Source: Microbacterium testaceum
GTDB lineage: Bacteria > Actinomycetota > Actinomycetes > Actinomycetales > Microbacteriaceae
DNA: 52,268 nucleotides
Direction: 5' to 3'
Assembly: GCF_001476285.1 (NCBI RefSeq)
Contig: NZ_LDRU01000039.1
Location: forward strand, 1 to 52,268
In this document: in pieces, positions 33,335-42,252 of the stretch
Layout: the number at the start of each line of letters is the position of its first letter
Numbering within the stretch: the first letter of the stretch is position 1
The notes under the pieces: generated by a model
Seen by the model: only the letters and a program-made list of their open reading frames with translations
Told to the model about the DNA's origin: nothing
The model's database searches: none
Program-made: the position numbers and the translations under genes

Positions 33335-34386
33335 CGCCGTGCCGCCGCGGTCTGCGCCACGCGGGCGTCGATCTCGATGATGTCCGAGAGCAGGGCGTAT
33401 GCCGTTTCGACGCGTCCCGCCCCGGGGCCGCTCACGGTCACGGTCCCCAGCAGATCGGTCTCGAACGACACCGCGTTGGTGGGGCCGCTGATGCCGGCCA
33501 GCGGGTGGGTGAGGGGGAGGGCGACGGGTTCCACGCTCGCGCGCACCGAGCCGTCGGCCAGGCGTTCGGCCGCGCCGATGAGCTTGTAGCGCAGCCCGCG
33601 GGCGGCGGCATCCACGATGTCGGCGGGAGTGATTCCCGTGATGCCGGTGCAGGTCACGTCGGCGGGGGTGATGTCGGCGCCGAGGACCTCGTTGGCGAGG
33701 ATCACGACCTTCAGGCGTACGTCGGAGCCTTCGATGTCGGCGGTCGGGTCGGCTTCCGCGTAGCCGAGGGTCTGCGCCTCCGCGACGGCCGCGGCGAGGT
33801 CCATGCCCGCCTCCATCTGGCCGAGAACATAGTTGCTCGTGCCGTTCAGGATGCCGCGCACCGCGTCGACGCGCAGCCCCTGCAGGGTGGAGGCGGCGAA
33901 ACGCAACACGGGCGTACCGCTGACGACGGAGCCCTCGTAGGCGAAGTGGACGCCGTTCGCGGCGGCGATCGCGTTCAACTGCGGACCGGCGAGAGCAACC
34001 GGTCCCTTGTTGGTCGTGGTGACGCTCTTCCCCGCCTCCAGGGCGAGGCGCACGTGCGAGACGCCGGGCTCGCCGTCGATCGGGTTGGTGAACGTCGCCT
34101 CGACGACGATGTCGGCGGTCGTGTTCCGGATGACCTCGACGTTGCGGGGCTCGGCATCCCCACCCGGCCAGCCGGCGAACGTCGCGCCCGGTGCCAGAGC
34201 GAAGACGGCGTCCAGATCGATGCCGTCCTCCTGCATGAGAGATCCGAGACGCAGGTCGGTGATCGCGACGACACGGAGTGCGAAGCCGAGCTCGGTCGCG
34301 AGCTCGTCGCCGCGGTCGCGGATGAGTTCGGCCAGGGCGCGGTTCACGCCGCCGAAGCCGATGAGGGCGAGATCGTGACGGTTCAT
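33331..34386 (-). CDS. Homoserine-dehydrogenase-like NAD(P)-dependent oxidoreductase
   Basis: The 351-residue protein has the Rossmann start [10 protein letters not shown] and homoserine dehydrogenase core motifs: T-N-K-G-P-V with the conserved Lys, [19 protein letters not shown] and [11 protein letters not shown]. It lacks the C-terminal ACT domain of biosynthetic Hom (usually about 430 residues), so feedback control is unlikely. Pairing with an aldehyde dehydrogenase and permeases suggests catabolism of homoserine or a related beta-hydroxy acid. ATG at 34386 has GAGGAGA 5 bases upstream. Confidence 0.85.
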   Translation of the reverse strand: MNRHDLALIGFGGVNRALAELIRDRGDELATELGFALRVVAITDLRLGSLMQEDGIDLDAVFALAPGATFAGWPGGDAEPRNVEVIRNTTADIVVEATFTNPIDGEPGVSHVRLALEAGKSVTTTNKGPVALAGPQLNAIAAANGVHFAYEGSVVSGTPVLRFAASTLQGLRVDAVRGILNGTSNYVLGQMEAGMDLAAAVAEAQTLGYAEADPTADIEGSDVRLKVVILANEVLGADITPADVTCTGITGITPADIVDAAARGLRYKLIGAAERLADGSVRASVEPVALPLTHPLAGISGPTNAVSFETDLLGTVTVSGPGAGRVETAYALLSDIIEIDARVAQTAAARR

Positions 34387-34583
34387 GGGTCTCCTCGGAA
34401 GGGTGCAGGACGGGGTCTGCGGATATCGTCCGTCGCCGTCGTGTCGCTCTGCGCCTGGCATTTCGGCGGCGGCGGATGCCGATATGTCGGTGCGGGTGAC
34501 GGATTGTCCGACCGGTTTCCCGACTCTCCGCACTCTTGAGCGCAGGGGCGGGGACCGCTACTGTCCGAGGAAACATGTGCGAA

Positions 34584-34605
34584 ATGAACACAGGGCAGTG
34601 TTCAT
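34584..34605. promoter_or_regulatory. Inverted repeat, candidate operator upstream of permease 1
   Basis: ATGAACAC (34584-34591) and GTGTTCAT (34598-34605) are perfect inverted arms around AGGGCA. It lies about 50 bases upstream of the permease start and between divergent transcripts, and might be bound by one of the IclR regulators nearby. Confidence 0.55.
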
Positions 34606-34652
34606 GCCACACGAAACGCGATCCGTTCCCCTTCTTCCGAATGCGAGACGCC

Positions 34653-36146
34653 ATGCCACGCTCCACCGACTCCACGTCCCTTCCGAACGCCCTGCCGCAG
34701 ACCGTCGCGACACAGGTGCCGCTGCGTCGCCTGCAGCGCTCCATGGACGCGCGCCACCTCGTGATGATCGCCCTGGGCGGCGTCATCGGGTCGGGGCTCT
34801 TCCTCAGCTCGGGGTACACGATCAATCAGGCCGGGCCCCTGGGGGCGATCGTCGCCTACCTGGTCGGCGCCTTCGTCGTGTATCTCGTCATGTCGTGCCT
34901 CGGCGAGCTCGCCGTGGCCTATCCCGTGTCGGGTGCCTTCCACATCTACGCGGCCCGCGCGATCAGCCCCGCGACCGGCTTCGCCACGGCATGGCTCTAC
35001 TGGCTCTGCTGGGTCGTCGCCCTGGGCTCCGAGTTCACCGCGGCCGGGATCCTGATGCAGAGGTGGTTCCCCGGCGTCGAGGTGTGGGTGTGGTGCCTGA
35101 TCTTCGCCGGCATCCTGTTCACCCTCAATGCGATCTCGGCGCGCGTGTTCGGGGAGACGGAGTTCTGGTTCTCGCTCATCAAGGTGATCGCGATCGTCGC
35201 GCTCATCGTGCTCGGCGGTGCCGCGATCTTCGGCTTCACCCCGCTGTCGTCCGAGCACCCCGGGGCCGTCCTGTTCAGCAACTTCTCGACGCCGGACGGG
35301 CTCTTCCCCACCGGTATCGCCGGCGTGCTCATGACCTCTCTCGCCGTCTTCTACGCGTTCAGCGGCTCGGAGCTCATCGGTGTCGCCGCAGGTGAGACGA
35401 AGGACCCCGCCCAGAACATCCCGAAGGCCCTGCGCTCGACGGTGCTGCGCCTTCTCGTGCTCTTCGTCGGCTCCATCACCGTCATCGCCGCGATCCTGCC
35501 CTACGAGCAGGCGGGCCTGACCTCGAGCCCCTTCGTCGACGTCTTCGAGTACGTCGGGGTGCCCTTCGCCGGCGACATCATGAACTTCGTCATCATCACC
35601 GCGCTGCTCTCGGCGGGTAACAGCGGCCTCTTCTCGTGCGCGCGGATGCTGTTCTCGCTCGCCGAAGAAGGGCACGCACCGCGCGCGTTCACGAAGCTCA
35701 CCTCCCGCGGCATCCCGATCGTCGCCCTCAGTGTCAGCATGGCCGTGGGACTCGTCTCCCTGGTGTCGAGCGTGATCGCCGCCGAGACCGTCTATCTCGT
35801 GCTGGTCTCGATCGCCGGTTTCGCCGTCGTCGCGGTGTGGATGTCGATCGTCGCGGCACAGTTCTTCCACCGACGGGCCTTCGTCCGCGGGGGTGGTGAT
35901 GTGAAGACGCTCGCCTACCGCACGCCGTTCTACCCCGTCGTGCCGATCCTCGCGTTCGTGCTGCTCGGCGTCTCGATCGTCGCGATCGCCTTCGATCCGA
36001 ACCAGGTCGCGGCGCTGTACTTCGGCATCCCGTTCGTCGTCGCGTGCTACCTGTTCTTCTGGTGGCGGTACGGTCGTCGAGGAGCCGCGCCCGCCGCCGT
36101 CGTCGACGAGGAGGCGCCGGCGGCTCCCGCACACGAAGGACGCTGA
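34653..36146 (+). CDS. APC-family amino acid permease 1
   Basis: The 497-residue transporter has 12 predicted helices and the amino-acid permease signature [13 protein letters not shown] near the first helix. Further conserved segments are [14 protein letters not shown] and [16 protein letters not shown]. It resembles GABA/amino-acid permeases of the AAT group and imports an amino acid with a proton. By eye about four residues in five match permease 2 (37858-39303). The start is taken as ATG 34653; ATG 34641 is possible. It overlaps the IclR gene by one base. Confidence 0.9.
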   Translation: MPRSTDSTSLPNALPQTVATQVPLRRLQRSMDARHLVMIALGGVIGSGLFLSSGYTINQAGPLGAIVAYLVGAFVVYLVMSCLGELAVAYPVSGAFHIYAARAISPATGFATAWLYWLCWVVALGSEFTAAGILMQRWFPGVEVWVWCLIFAGILFTLNAISARVFGETEFWFSLIKVIAIVALIVLGGAAIFGFTPLSSEHPGAVLFSNFSTPDGLFPTGIAGVLMTSLAVFYAFSGSELIGVAAGETKDPAQNIPKALRSTVLRLLVLFVGSITVIAAILPYEQAGLTSSPFVDVFEYVGVPFAGDIMNFVIITALLSAGNSGLFSCARMLFSLAEEGHAPRAFTKLTSRGIPIVALSVSMAVGLVSLVSSVIAAETVYLVLVSIAGFAVVAVWMSIVAAQFFHRRAFVRGGGDVKTLAYRTPFYPVVPILAFVLLGVSIVAIAFDPNQVAALYFGIPFVVACYLFFWWRYGRRGAAPAAVVDEEAPAAPAHEGR

Positions 36147-36895
36147 TGAACCCGCCCGCCTCGCTGACGCAGGGACTCGCCCTGCTGCACACCGCGGTCG
36201 AGCGGGAGCGATCGGGTCGGCCCGGCTGGGCGCTGTCGCGCCTGGCCGAGGCCGCGGGCGTCGAACGCAGTCGCGCCTCCCGCGTCACACAGGACCTGCG
36301 CCGCCTCGACTTCGTCGAACGCGACGAGTCCTCGGCGCTTCGCGCGGGGCGGGCGTTCTTCGTCGCGGCGGGGGCGCGGCACGAACCGTGGCTGCGCGCC
36401 GCCCGCGTCCACCTCCGGGGCATGGCGGCACAGCTCGGCATGACGGCGCGGGTCGTCGCCGCCGATGGGCCGCGTGCGCTGCTGCTCCGTGTCGAGGGGG
36501 CGGATGCCGCCGGCGAAGGCACCCTCCGTCCCGCGGCGGTCACCCCGATCTGGTGCACGGGCGCCGGAAGGGCGCTGCTCTGGGATCACTCGCTCGCCGA
36601 CCTCGACGCCTTGCTCGGCGAGGCGCAGTTCGTCGGCGTCGGTGGTCCCGGTGCGGCTCGCACCGTCGCCGCCGTTGACGCCCTGCAGCAGCGAGACCGG
36701 GCGCGCGGACTGGTGGTCGCGCACGAAGAGTACGTGGCGGGAGTCGACGAGTACGCCCTGCCCGTCCGGGGTCGGCACGGCATCATCGCGGCGGTGTCGC
36801 TCAGCGGTTCGGCCGCCGGAAACGGTCGTGACGATCGGATCGAGGCCCTGCTCGCCGACAGCGCGGAGCGCTTGAGCACTCTCGCCCAGGCCTGA
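36146..36895 (+). CDS. IclR-family transcriptional regulator 1
   Basis: The 249-residue protein has a winged helix in the first 65 residues (A-L-S-R-L-A-E-A-A-G-V-E-R-S-R-A-S-R) and an IclR effector domain after about residue 90, with T-P-I-W-C-T-G-A-G-R-A-L-L-W and the closing R-G-R-H-G-I-I-A-A-V-S-L-S-G. The effector pocket Cys and Gly are typical. Its start overlaps the permease stop by one base (TGATG). It is convergent, 3 bases apart, with a second IclR gene. Confidence 0.85.
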   Translation: MNPPASLTQGLALLHTAVERERSGRPGWALSRLAEAAGVERSRASRVTQDLRRLDFVERDESSALRAGRAFFVAAGARHEPWLRAARVHLRGMAAQLGMTARVVAADGPRALLLRVEGADAAGEGTLRPAAVTPIWCTGAGRALLWDHSLADLDALLGEAQFVGVGGPGAARTVAAVDALQQRDRARGLVVAHEEYVAGVDEYALPVRGRHGIIAAVSLSGSAAGNGRDDRIEALLADSAERLSTLAQA

Positions 36896-36898
36896 GCG

Positions 36899-37696
36899 TC
36901 AGTGGATGCCGTGCCCCAAGCGCGTCGACAACGTGGCGGCCGCGGTGAGACAGGCATCGGCGAGCGCGGCCGTGCGCGGTTGCAGTGCCGCCCGCTCTCC
37001 GACGACCTGGACCGCGGCGACGACCTCGCCGCGGAAGTCCCACACCGGAGCGGCCACCGAGTAGAGGCCGGCCTCGGCTTCCTCGTCGACGATCGTGTAT
37101 CCGCGATCGCGGGCGGCGTGCAGCCGGGTCAGGAAATCGTCGACGGAGCGCGGCGCCCGAGGGCCCTCGCTCTCGAAGGCGGTGGCGGCGAAGACCGCCC
37201 GAACCTCGTCGTCGGGGGCGTCCCACAGCACCGCCTGGCCCGCGTCGCTGCAGAACGCGGGGTAGGCGCGGCCCACCCAGGTGCCGATCATGCGCGACAC
37301 CGCCGGCACGCTCTCGACGATCGTGACGGTCGTATCTCCGCGCAGAACGCCGAGGAAGACGGCTTCCCCCGTGGTCGCGGCGAGCTCGTCGAGCACGCTG
37401 AGCCCTTCGAGACGCAGACGCCGGTCGACGAGGTCTTCGGCGGCGGTGTACCACGCCCACGACAGCCGGTAGCGGCGCCCGCTGTCGCGAGCGACGACGT
37501 CCTGGTCCGCGAGAGCGGCGAGGGTGCGCGAGACGTGCGATCGTTCCCGTCCCAGCGCCCGGGCCACGTCCGTCGCGGAAGCCCCCTGGCCCTCGCGCGT
37601 GAGGAGCGCGAGGCTCGCGATGACGTCGAAGGCCCGGATGACGGTCGACGTCGCCTCGTCGTCGGCGACGGCGGCTCCTCGATCGGCGGGGGTCAT
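36899..37696 (-). CDS. IclR-family transcriptional regulator 2
   Basis: The 265-residue protein has an HTH around residues 40-60 (S-A-T-D-V-A-R-A-L-G-R-E-R-S-H-V-S-R-T-L) and an effector domain with T-W-V-G-R-A-Y-P-A-F-C-S-D-A-G-Q-A-V-L-W and G-L-Y-S-V-A-A-P-V-W-D-F. It is divergent from permease 2 over 161 bases, the usual regulator-target arrangement. ATG at 37696 is preferred; a GTG at 37702 is 6 bases upstream. It shares only family-level likeness with IclR regulator 1, so the two permeases may respond to different effectors. Confidence 0.87.
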   Translation of the reverse strand: MTPADRGAAVADDEATSTVIRAFDVIASLALLTREGQGASATDVARALGRERSHVSRTLAALADQDVVARDSGRRYRLSWAWYTAAEDLVDRRLRLEGLSVLDELAATTGEAVFLGVLRGDTTVTIVESVPAVSRMIGTWVGRAYPAFCSDAGQAVLWDAPDDEVRAVFAATAFESEGPRAPRSVDDFLTRLHAARDRGYTIVDEEAEAGLYSVAAPVWDFRGEVVAAVQVVGERAALQPRTAALADACLTAAATLSTRLGHGIH

Positions 37697-37857
37697 CGTC
37701 ACAGCGTAGCCAGGGGTCGCGAACGACGACTTCCCGCGTCACGCGTCCGCGCGTCGGGACGCCCGGGAGAGGCGACGAACGTCCGATCGATTACTCTGGC
37801 TCGCGGCGTCCGCGAGTATCGGCGGCATCCGCTCCGAGCACGAATGCGAGCACATCC

Positions 37858-39303
37858 ATGAACCGCCCCTCGGATCCATCCACGACACAGCCCGCCCCGC
37901 AACGGCAGCTGCGCCGTGCGATGAGCGCCCGCCACCTCGTGATGATCGCCCTCGGCGGCGTGATCGGGTCGGGACTGTTCCTCAGCTCCGGCTACACGAT
38001 CCATCAGGCGGGACCCCTCGGGGCCGTGCTCGCCTACCTGCTCGGAGCCTTCGTGGTGTGGCTCGTCATGGTGTGCCTCGGCGAACTCGCCGTCGTCTAC
38101 CCCGTCTCGGGGTCGATCCACATCTACGCGGCGCGCACGATGGGGCCGGCGACCGGGTTCGTCACGGCATGGCTCTACTGGCTCTGCTGGGTGGTCGCCC
38201 TCGGGTCGGAGTTCACGGCATCCGGAATCCTCATGCAGCGGTGGTTCCCGAACGTCGACGTGTGGGTGTGGTGTCTGGTGTTCGCCGGCATCCTGTTCAC
38301 CCTCAACGCGATCTCGGCGCGCGTGTTCGGGGAGACGGAGTTCTGGTTCGCGGCCATCAAGGTCATCGCGATCCTCGCGCTCATCGTGCTGGGGACCATG
38401 GCGATCTTCGGGTTCACCCCGCTGTCCACCAGCCCGCACGAGGCGGTGCTGCTGAGCAACTTCGAGACGCCCGACGGTCTGCTGCCGGCGGGACTGGGCG
38501 GCGTGCTCATCACGTCTCTCGCCGTCTTCTACGCGTTCAGCGGCGCGGAGCTCGTGGGCGTCGCCGCGGGCGAGACGAAGGATCCCGGACGCAACATCCC
38601 GCGCGCGCTGCGGTCGACCGTGCTGCGGCTGCTCGTGCTGTTCGTCTGCTCGATCACGGTGATCGCCGCGCTCCTTCCCTACGAGCAGGCGGGGCTCAGC
38701 TCCAGCCCCTTCGTCGACGTCTTCGAGTACGTCGGCGTGCCGTACGCGGCCGACATCATGAACTTCGTCGTCATCACGGCCCTGCTCTCGGTGGGGAACA
38801 GCGGCCTGTACTCGTGTGCGCGGATGCTGTTCTCCCTCGCCGAAGAGGGCTACGCGCCACGCGCGTTCACGCGGCTCACCCGCCGTGGCATCCCGATGAT
38901 CGCCCTCCTGGTGAGCCTGGCGATCGGTCTCGTCTCGCTCATCTCGAGTGTCATCGCCGCCGAGACCGTCTATCTCGTGCTCGTCTCGATCGCCGGCTTC
39001 GCCGCGGTGGCGGTGTGGATGTCGATCGTCGCCGCGCAGTTCTTCCACCGGCGCGCGTTCGTCCGCGGCGGGGGCGATGTCGCGACGCTCGTCTACCGCA
39101 CGCCTTTCTATCCGGTGGTGCCGATCCTCGCGTTCGTCCTGCTGACCGCCTCGATCGTCGCGATCGCCTTCGACCCCGAGCAGGCTCCGGCCCTGTACTT
39201 CGGCATCCCGTTCGTCGGCCTCTGCTACCTGTACTTCTGGTGGCGCTACGGCCGAAAGGGCGTCACCCCGCGCCCGCTCGACGAGGAGGCGCCGGTCGCC
39301 TGA
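37858..39303 (+). CDS. APC-family amino acid permease 2
   Basis: The 481-residue paralogue of permease 1 carries the same signatures ([21 protein letters not shown]) and the same ends of helices, with a slightly shorter N-terminus and tail. The closeness of the two suggests a fairly recent duplication followed by regulatory divergence. It is followed by the flavin amine oxidase gene, so it may import an amine or amino acid that the oxidase then attacks. No signal peptide; inner membrane. Confidence 0.9.
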   Translation: MNRPSDPSTTQPAPQRQLRRAMSARHLVMIALGGVIGSGLFLSSGYTIHQAGPLGAVLAYLLGAFVVWLVMVCLGELAVVYPVSGSIHIYAARTMGPATGFVTAWLYWLCWVVALGSEFTASGILMQRWFPNVDVWVWCLVFAGILFTLNAISARVFGETEFWFAAIKVIAILALIVLGTMAIFGFTPLSTSPHEAVLLSNFETPDGLLPAGLGGVLITSLAVFYAFSGAELVGVAAGETKDPGRNIPRALRSTVLRLLVLFVCSITVIAALLPYEQAGLSSSPFVDVFEYVGVPYAADIMNFVVITALLSVGNSGLYSCARMLFSLAEEGYAPRAFTRLTRRGIPMIALLVSLAIGLVSLISSVIAAETVYLVLVSIAGFAAVAVWMSIVAAQFFHRRAFVRGGGDVATLVYRTPFYPVVPILAFVLLTASIVAIAFDPEQAPALYFGIPFVGLCYLYFWWRYGRKGVTPRPLDEEAPVA

Positions 39304-39450
39304 GCCGGGCACCCGCCTATACGCGCCGTCGAAACCGGCGCGCGGCACCGTCCATCGTGGTGACTGCCGCCGGCGGGCGGGACACAGTACGTTCTCCGGA
39401 AAGGCGACGCGGCCCCGGCCGGGGGCGTGTCCGACGCTGGGGAGGCATCC

Positions 39451-40785
39451 GTGGAGACCGTCGACACGATCGTCGTGGGGGCAGGTGTGTCGGGTCTCGC
39501 CGCGGCGCGCTTGCTCACGCGTGCCGGACGCCGCGTCATCGTGCTCGAAGCGCGCGACCGGATCGGCGGCCGGACCCACACCGATCGTTCCGGCGGACAC
39601 GTCACCGACCGCGGAGCGTCGTGGATCCACGGCATCGACGACAGCCCGGTCGCCGAGGCGGCGCGCGCCTTCGGGATGCCGATGGTCGAGTTCACGGTCG
39701 GCGGCTACCAGCCGGCCGGTCGTCCGCTGACGTACTTCGATGAGAACGGCGGGCGTTTCTCCGCCGAAGCGGTCGAGCAGTACGCCGCCGACATTCGCTC
39801 CCTGAACGCGGCCCTCGTCGATGTCATCGCCGATTCCGCTCCGGATGCCACGTACGCCGACGTCGTCGAGCGGGCGCTGGCCCAGCAGGACTGGGACGAT
39901 GAGCGCAAGGCGCGCGTGCGCGAGTACAACGATCGTCGCGCCCAGGAGCAGTACGGCGTCGCGATGACAGGGCTCGGGGCGCACGGCCTCGACGACGACA
40001 CCGTCAACGGCGACGAGGTGGTCTTCCCCCGCGGATACGACGAGCTCGCCCGCAACTTCGCCGACGGGGTCGACGTGCGGCTGTCACACGTGGTGTCGGC
40101 GGTGCGCTGGTCGCTCGAGGGCGTCACGATCGACACCGACCGCGGCTCCTTCTCGGCCGAGAACGCGATCGTCACCGTCCCCGTGGGTGTTCTGCAGTCC
40201 GGCGATCTCTCGATCGAGCCCGAGCTGCCCGAGGCGCATCGCCGTGCCCTCGGACTGCTGCGGATGAACGCCTTCGAGAAGGTCGTGCTGCGCTTCCCCG
40301 AGAGATTCTGGGATGCCGGGGTCTACGGCATCCGTCAGCTCGGTGCCGAGGGGGAGTGGTGGCACTCGTGGTACGACCTCGGCCGGATCCACGACGAGCC
40401 CGCCCTGCTGACCTTCGCCGCCGGTCCGGCGGCCGTCGCGACCCGCGAGTGGTCGGACGAGGAGATCGTCGCCTCGACGGTGGCGCAGTTGCGGCTCCTG
40501 TTCGGGAACGACATCCCCGAACCCGAGAGCGCGGTCGTGACGCGCTGGCAGGACGATCCGTTCGCGCGCGGTTCGTACGCGTACATGCTTCCTGGCTCGG
40601 TCGGTCCCGACCACGACCAGCTGGCCGTCCCGGTGGGCGGGGTGCTGCATCTCGCGGGCGAGGCGACGTGGGGCGACGACCCGGCGACCGTTCCCGGTGC
40701 GATGCTCTCGGGCCACCGTGCGGCCGAGAACGTACTCGGGCGCGAGATCCCGGTGAGCGACCTCTGGTCGTCGGGCGGCGCCTGA
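39451..40785 (+). CDS. Flavin-containing monoamine oxidase
   Basis: The 444-residue protein has the FAD dinucleotide motif V-G-A-G-V-S-G-L-A-A-A-R-L-L and, after it, E-A-R-D-R-I-G-G-R-T, the MAO family signature. D-R-G-A-S-W-I-H-G and the C-terminal L-H-L-A-G-E-A-T complete the FAD site, with W-G-D-D-P-A-T-V-P-G-A after it. It should oxidise a primary amine to an aldehyde, ammonia and H2O2; putrescine or tyramine-like substrates are usual for actinobacterial members. GTG at 39451 is chosen because GGGGAGG sits 5 bases before it; a GTG at 39427 is in frame. Confidence 0.88.
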   Translation: METVDTIVVGAGVSGLAAARLLTRAGRRVIVLEARDRIGGRTHTDRSGGHVTDRGASWIHGIDDSPVAEAARAFGMPMVEFTVGGYQPAGRPLTYFDENGGRFSAEAVEQYAADIRSLNAALVDVIADSAPDATYADVVERALAQQDWDDERKARVREYNDRRAQEQYGVAMTGLGAHGLDDDTVNGDEVVFPRGYDELARNFADGVDVRLSHVVSAVRWSLEGVTIDTDRGSFSAENAIVTVPVGVLQSGDLSIEPELPEAHRRALGLLRMNAFEKVVLRFPERFWDAGVYGIRQLGAEGEWWHSWYDLGRIHDEPALLTFAAGPAAVATREWSDEEIVASTVAQLRLLFGNDIPEPESAVVTRWQDDPFARGSYAYMLPGSVGPDHDQLAVPVGGVLHLAGEATWGDDPATVPGAMLSGHRAAENVLGREIPVSDLWSSGGA

Positions 40786-40803
40786 CGAAGGGATCGGGGA
40801 GCG

Positions 40804-41664
40804 CTACCGCGGCTCCGGCCCGGTCGCCACGGGCAGCTCCTCGTGGTTCGACCACTGGCTCCACGATCCCGGGAACACGCGCGGCTCGAATCCCGCGAGT
40901 GTCAGTGCGACGGCCTGATGCGCCGCCGTCACCCCGGAGCCGCAGTAGACGCCCACGGTCATGCCGTCCTCGGCCCCCAGCATCCGGAAGCGAGAACGCA
41001 GCTCGTCCGGTTCGAGGAAGCGTCCGTCGCCGCCGACGTTCTCGGTCGTCGGAGCGCTGATCGCACCGGGAACGTGACCCGCACGCGGGTCGATCGGCTC
41101 GACCTCACCGCGGTACCGCTCGCCGGCGCGGGCGTCGAGCAGCAGCTCGGACTCGGCGAACGACCCCACCTCGTCGAGCTCGAGCGTGGGCAGAGACCCG
41201 TACGCGAGGTCGACCGTCCCGGGCGTCGGGGGCTCGGCATCCCCTTCCTCCCGCTCGAATCCCGCGTCGGTCCAGGCTGACAGCGCACCGTCGAGCAGGC
41301 GGACGTCGGCGAGCCCCGCGTACCGCAGCAGCCACCACGCCCGCGCGCTCGACATGTTCTTCAGGTCGTCGTAGACCACGACCGTGTCGCCCGCGTCGAT
41401 GCCCCAGCGTCGCGCGGCGGCCTGCAGCGTCTCGATCGGAGGGAGCGGATGCCGGCCCTCGGTCGGCGCGCCGTGGGCGGCGAGATCGTGGTCGAGGTCG
41501 ACGTACTGCGCGCCGGGGATGTGTCCGGCGCGGTACTCGGGGCGCCCGTCGGGGCGGTCGAGGCGCCAGCGGACGTCGAGGACGCGCACGCGCCCGCCGT
41601 CGGGGAAGGTCCCGGCGGCGAGGGCGGCGTGCAGGTCGGGCGCGGTCGTGAGGATCGAGGGCAT
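40804..41664 (-). CDS. Sulfurtransferase (3-mercaptopyruvate/thiosulfate type, two rhodanese domains)
   Basis: The 286-residue protein has two rhodanese domains. The first (about 1-135) contains R-V-L-D-V-R-W, R-A-G-H-I-P-G-A-Q-Y-V-D and an inactive Asp-Asp-Leu-Lys loop at the equivalent of the active site. The second (about 155-286) has the catalytic Cys241 in Y-C-G-S-G-V-T-A. C-G-S-G-V is nearer 3-mercaptopyruvate sulfurtransferase than C-R-K-G-V of thiosulfate enzymes. It moves sulfur to thiophilic acceptors such as cyanide or thioredoxin. Confidence 0.9.
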   Translation of the reverse strand: MPSILTTAPDLHAALAAGTFPDGGRVRVLDVRWRLDRPDGRPEYRAGHIPGAQYVDLDHDLAAHGAPTEGRHPLPPIETLQAAARRWGIDAGDTVVVYDDLKNMSSARAWWLLRYAGLADVRLLDGALSAWTDAGFEREEGDAEPPTPGTVDLAYGSLPTLELDEVGSFAESELLLDARAGERYRGEVEPIDPRAGHVPGAISAPTTENVGGDGRFLEPDELRSRFRMLGAEDGMTVGVYCGSGVTAAHQAVALTLAGFEPRVFPGSWSQWSNHEELPVATGPEPR

Positions 41665-41680
41665 GATCCCAGTCTGGCCC

Positions 41681-42181
41681 TCAGCTCACCGGGGCGGGAC
41701 CCCGGGTCAGTCCGTCGGCGGCGCGCGCCCGTGCGCGGTCGTGGCGCGACGCGACGGGCACGATCTCGGTGGCTTTCGGGAGGCCCATCGCAGGCGTCGA
41801 GACGTAGATGGTCTCGGCGCGCTCGACGATGTAGGTCTCGTGCCAGACGCCCACGGCACCGGGGACTTTTCGGGCTCGCCGGTTGAAGCGGGTCCACGCG
41901 GGGCGGTGCTCCTGCTGTGGGGCCGACGCGTACGCGTACAGCTTCTCGAGTGACGACCAGTACTGCACGAGGTAGGGTCCGCGCGCCCCGAGCAGCATCG
42001 TGGAGCCGAGCAGCCCCGACTCGGGGTCGGTGATGAGCTCACGCAGCATCCGGGGCATGTCGCCCATCAGTGGCATCCACTGATCGGGCCGCCACCACTT
42101 GTTCACGGTCATTCCGATGTGGAAGACGACGAGTTCGCCTTCGTGACGGTGGGTCATGCGACCCTGATTGATGGATGCCAT
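41681..42181 (-). CDS. DUF4188 family protein
   Basis: The 166-residue protein matches the DUF4188 pattern: G-R-M-T-H, then V-V-F-H-I-G-M-T-V-N-K-W-W near the start, G-S-T-M-L-L-G-A-R-G-P-Y-L-V-Q-Y-W near residue 60-77, and V-G-V-W-H-E-T-Y-I-V later. It resembles a ferredoxin-like monooxygenase fold; function unknown, though members are often regulated by MerR-like proteins. It is divergent from a MerR gene across a region with nested dyads. ATG at 42181 follows GAGGA. Confidence 0.82.
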   Translation of the reverse strand: MASINQGRMTHRHEGELVVFHIGMTVNKWWRPDQWMPLMGDMPRMLRELITDPESGLLGSTMLLGARGPYLVQYWSSLEKLYAYASAPQQEHRPAWTRFNRRARKVPGAVGVWHETYIVERAETIYVSTPAMGLPKATEIVPVASRHDRARARAADGLTRGPAPVS

Positions 42182-42193
42182 GGGCTCGTCCTC

Positions 42194-42239
42194 ACTCGAT
42201 AGTGTTGCTATCCAGTGTTAGATAGTAGGACTATCGAGT
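42194..42239. promoter_or_regulatory. Nested inverted repeats, candidate MerR-type operator-promoter
   Basis: An outer 9-bp dyad (ACTCGATAG 42194-42202 with CTATCGAGT 42231-42239) encloses an inner dyad (CTATC 42208-42212 with GATAG 42221-42225). TTGCTA (42205-42210) and ACTATC (42230-42235) are spaced by 19 bases, the long spacing typical of MerR-controlled promoters. Confidence 0.6.
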
Positions 42240-42252
42240 CAAGGGGGTCGGC

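Noticed and set aside
31943..34825. Open frame running past the aldehyde dehydrogenase start to 34825, giving a 960-residue protein
   Set aside because: The upstream two thirds overlap the homoserine-dehydrogenase-like gene out of frame and read as low-complexity Arg-rich sequence; the real start is in the ATGA overlap at 33334.
34602..36134. A 510-codon open frame opposite the amino-acid permease, rich in Arg, Asp and Glu
   Set aside because: It mirrors the codon bias of the permease on the other strand and shows no domain; a similar 761-codon frame opposite permease 2 (37699-39984) has the same cause.
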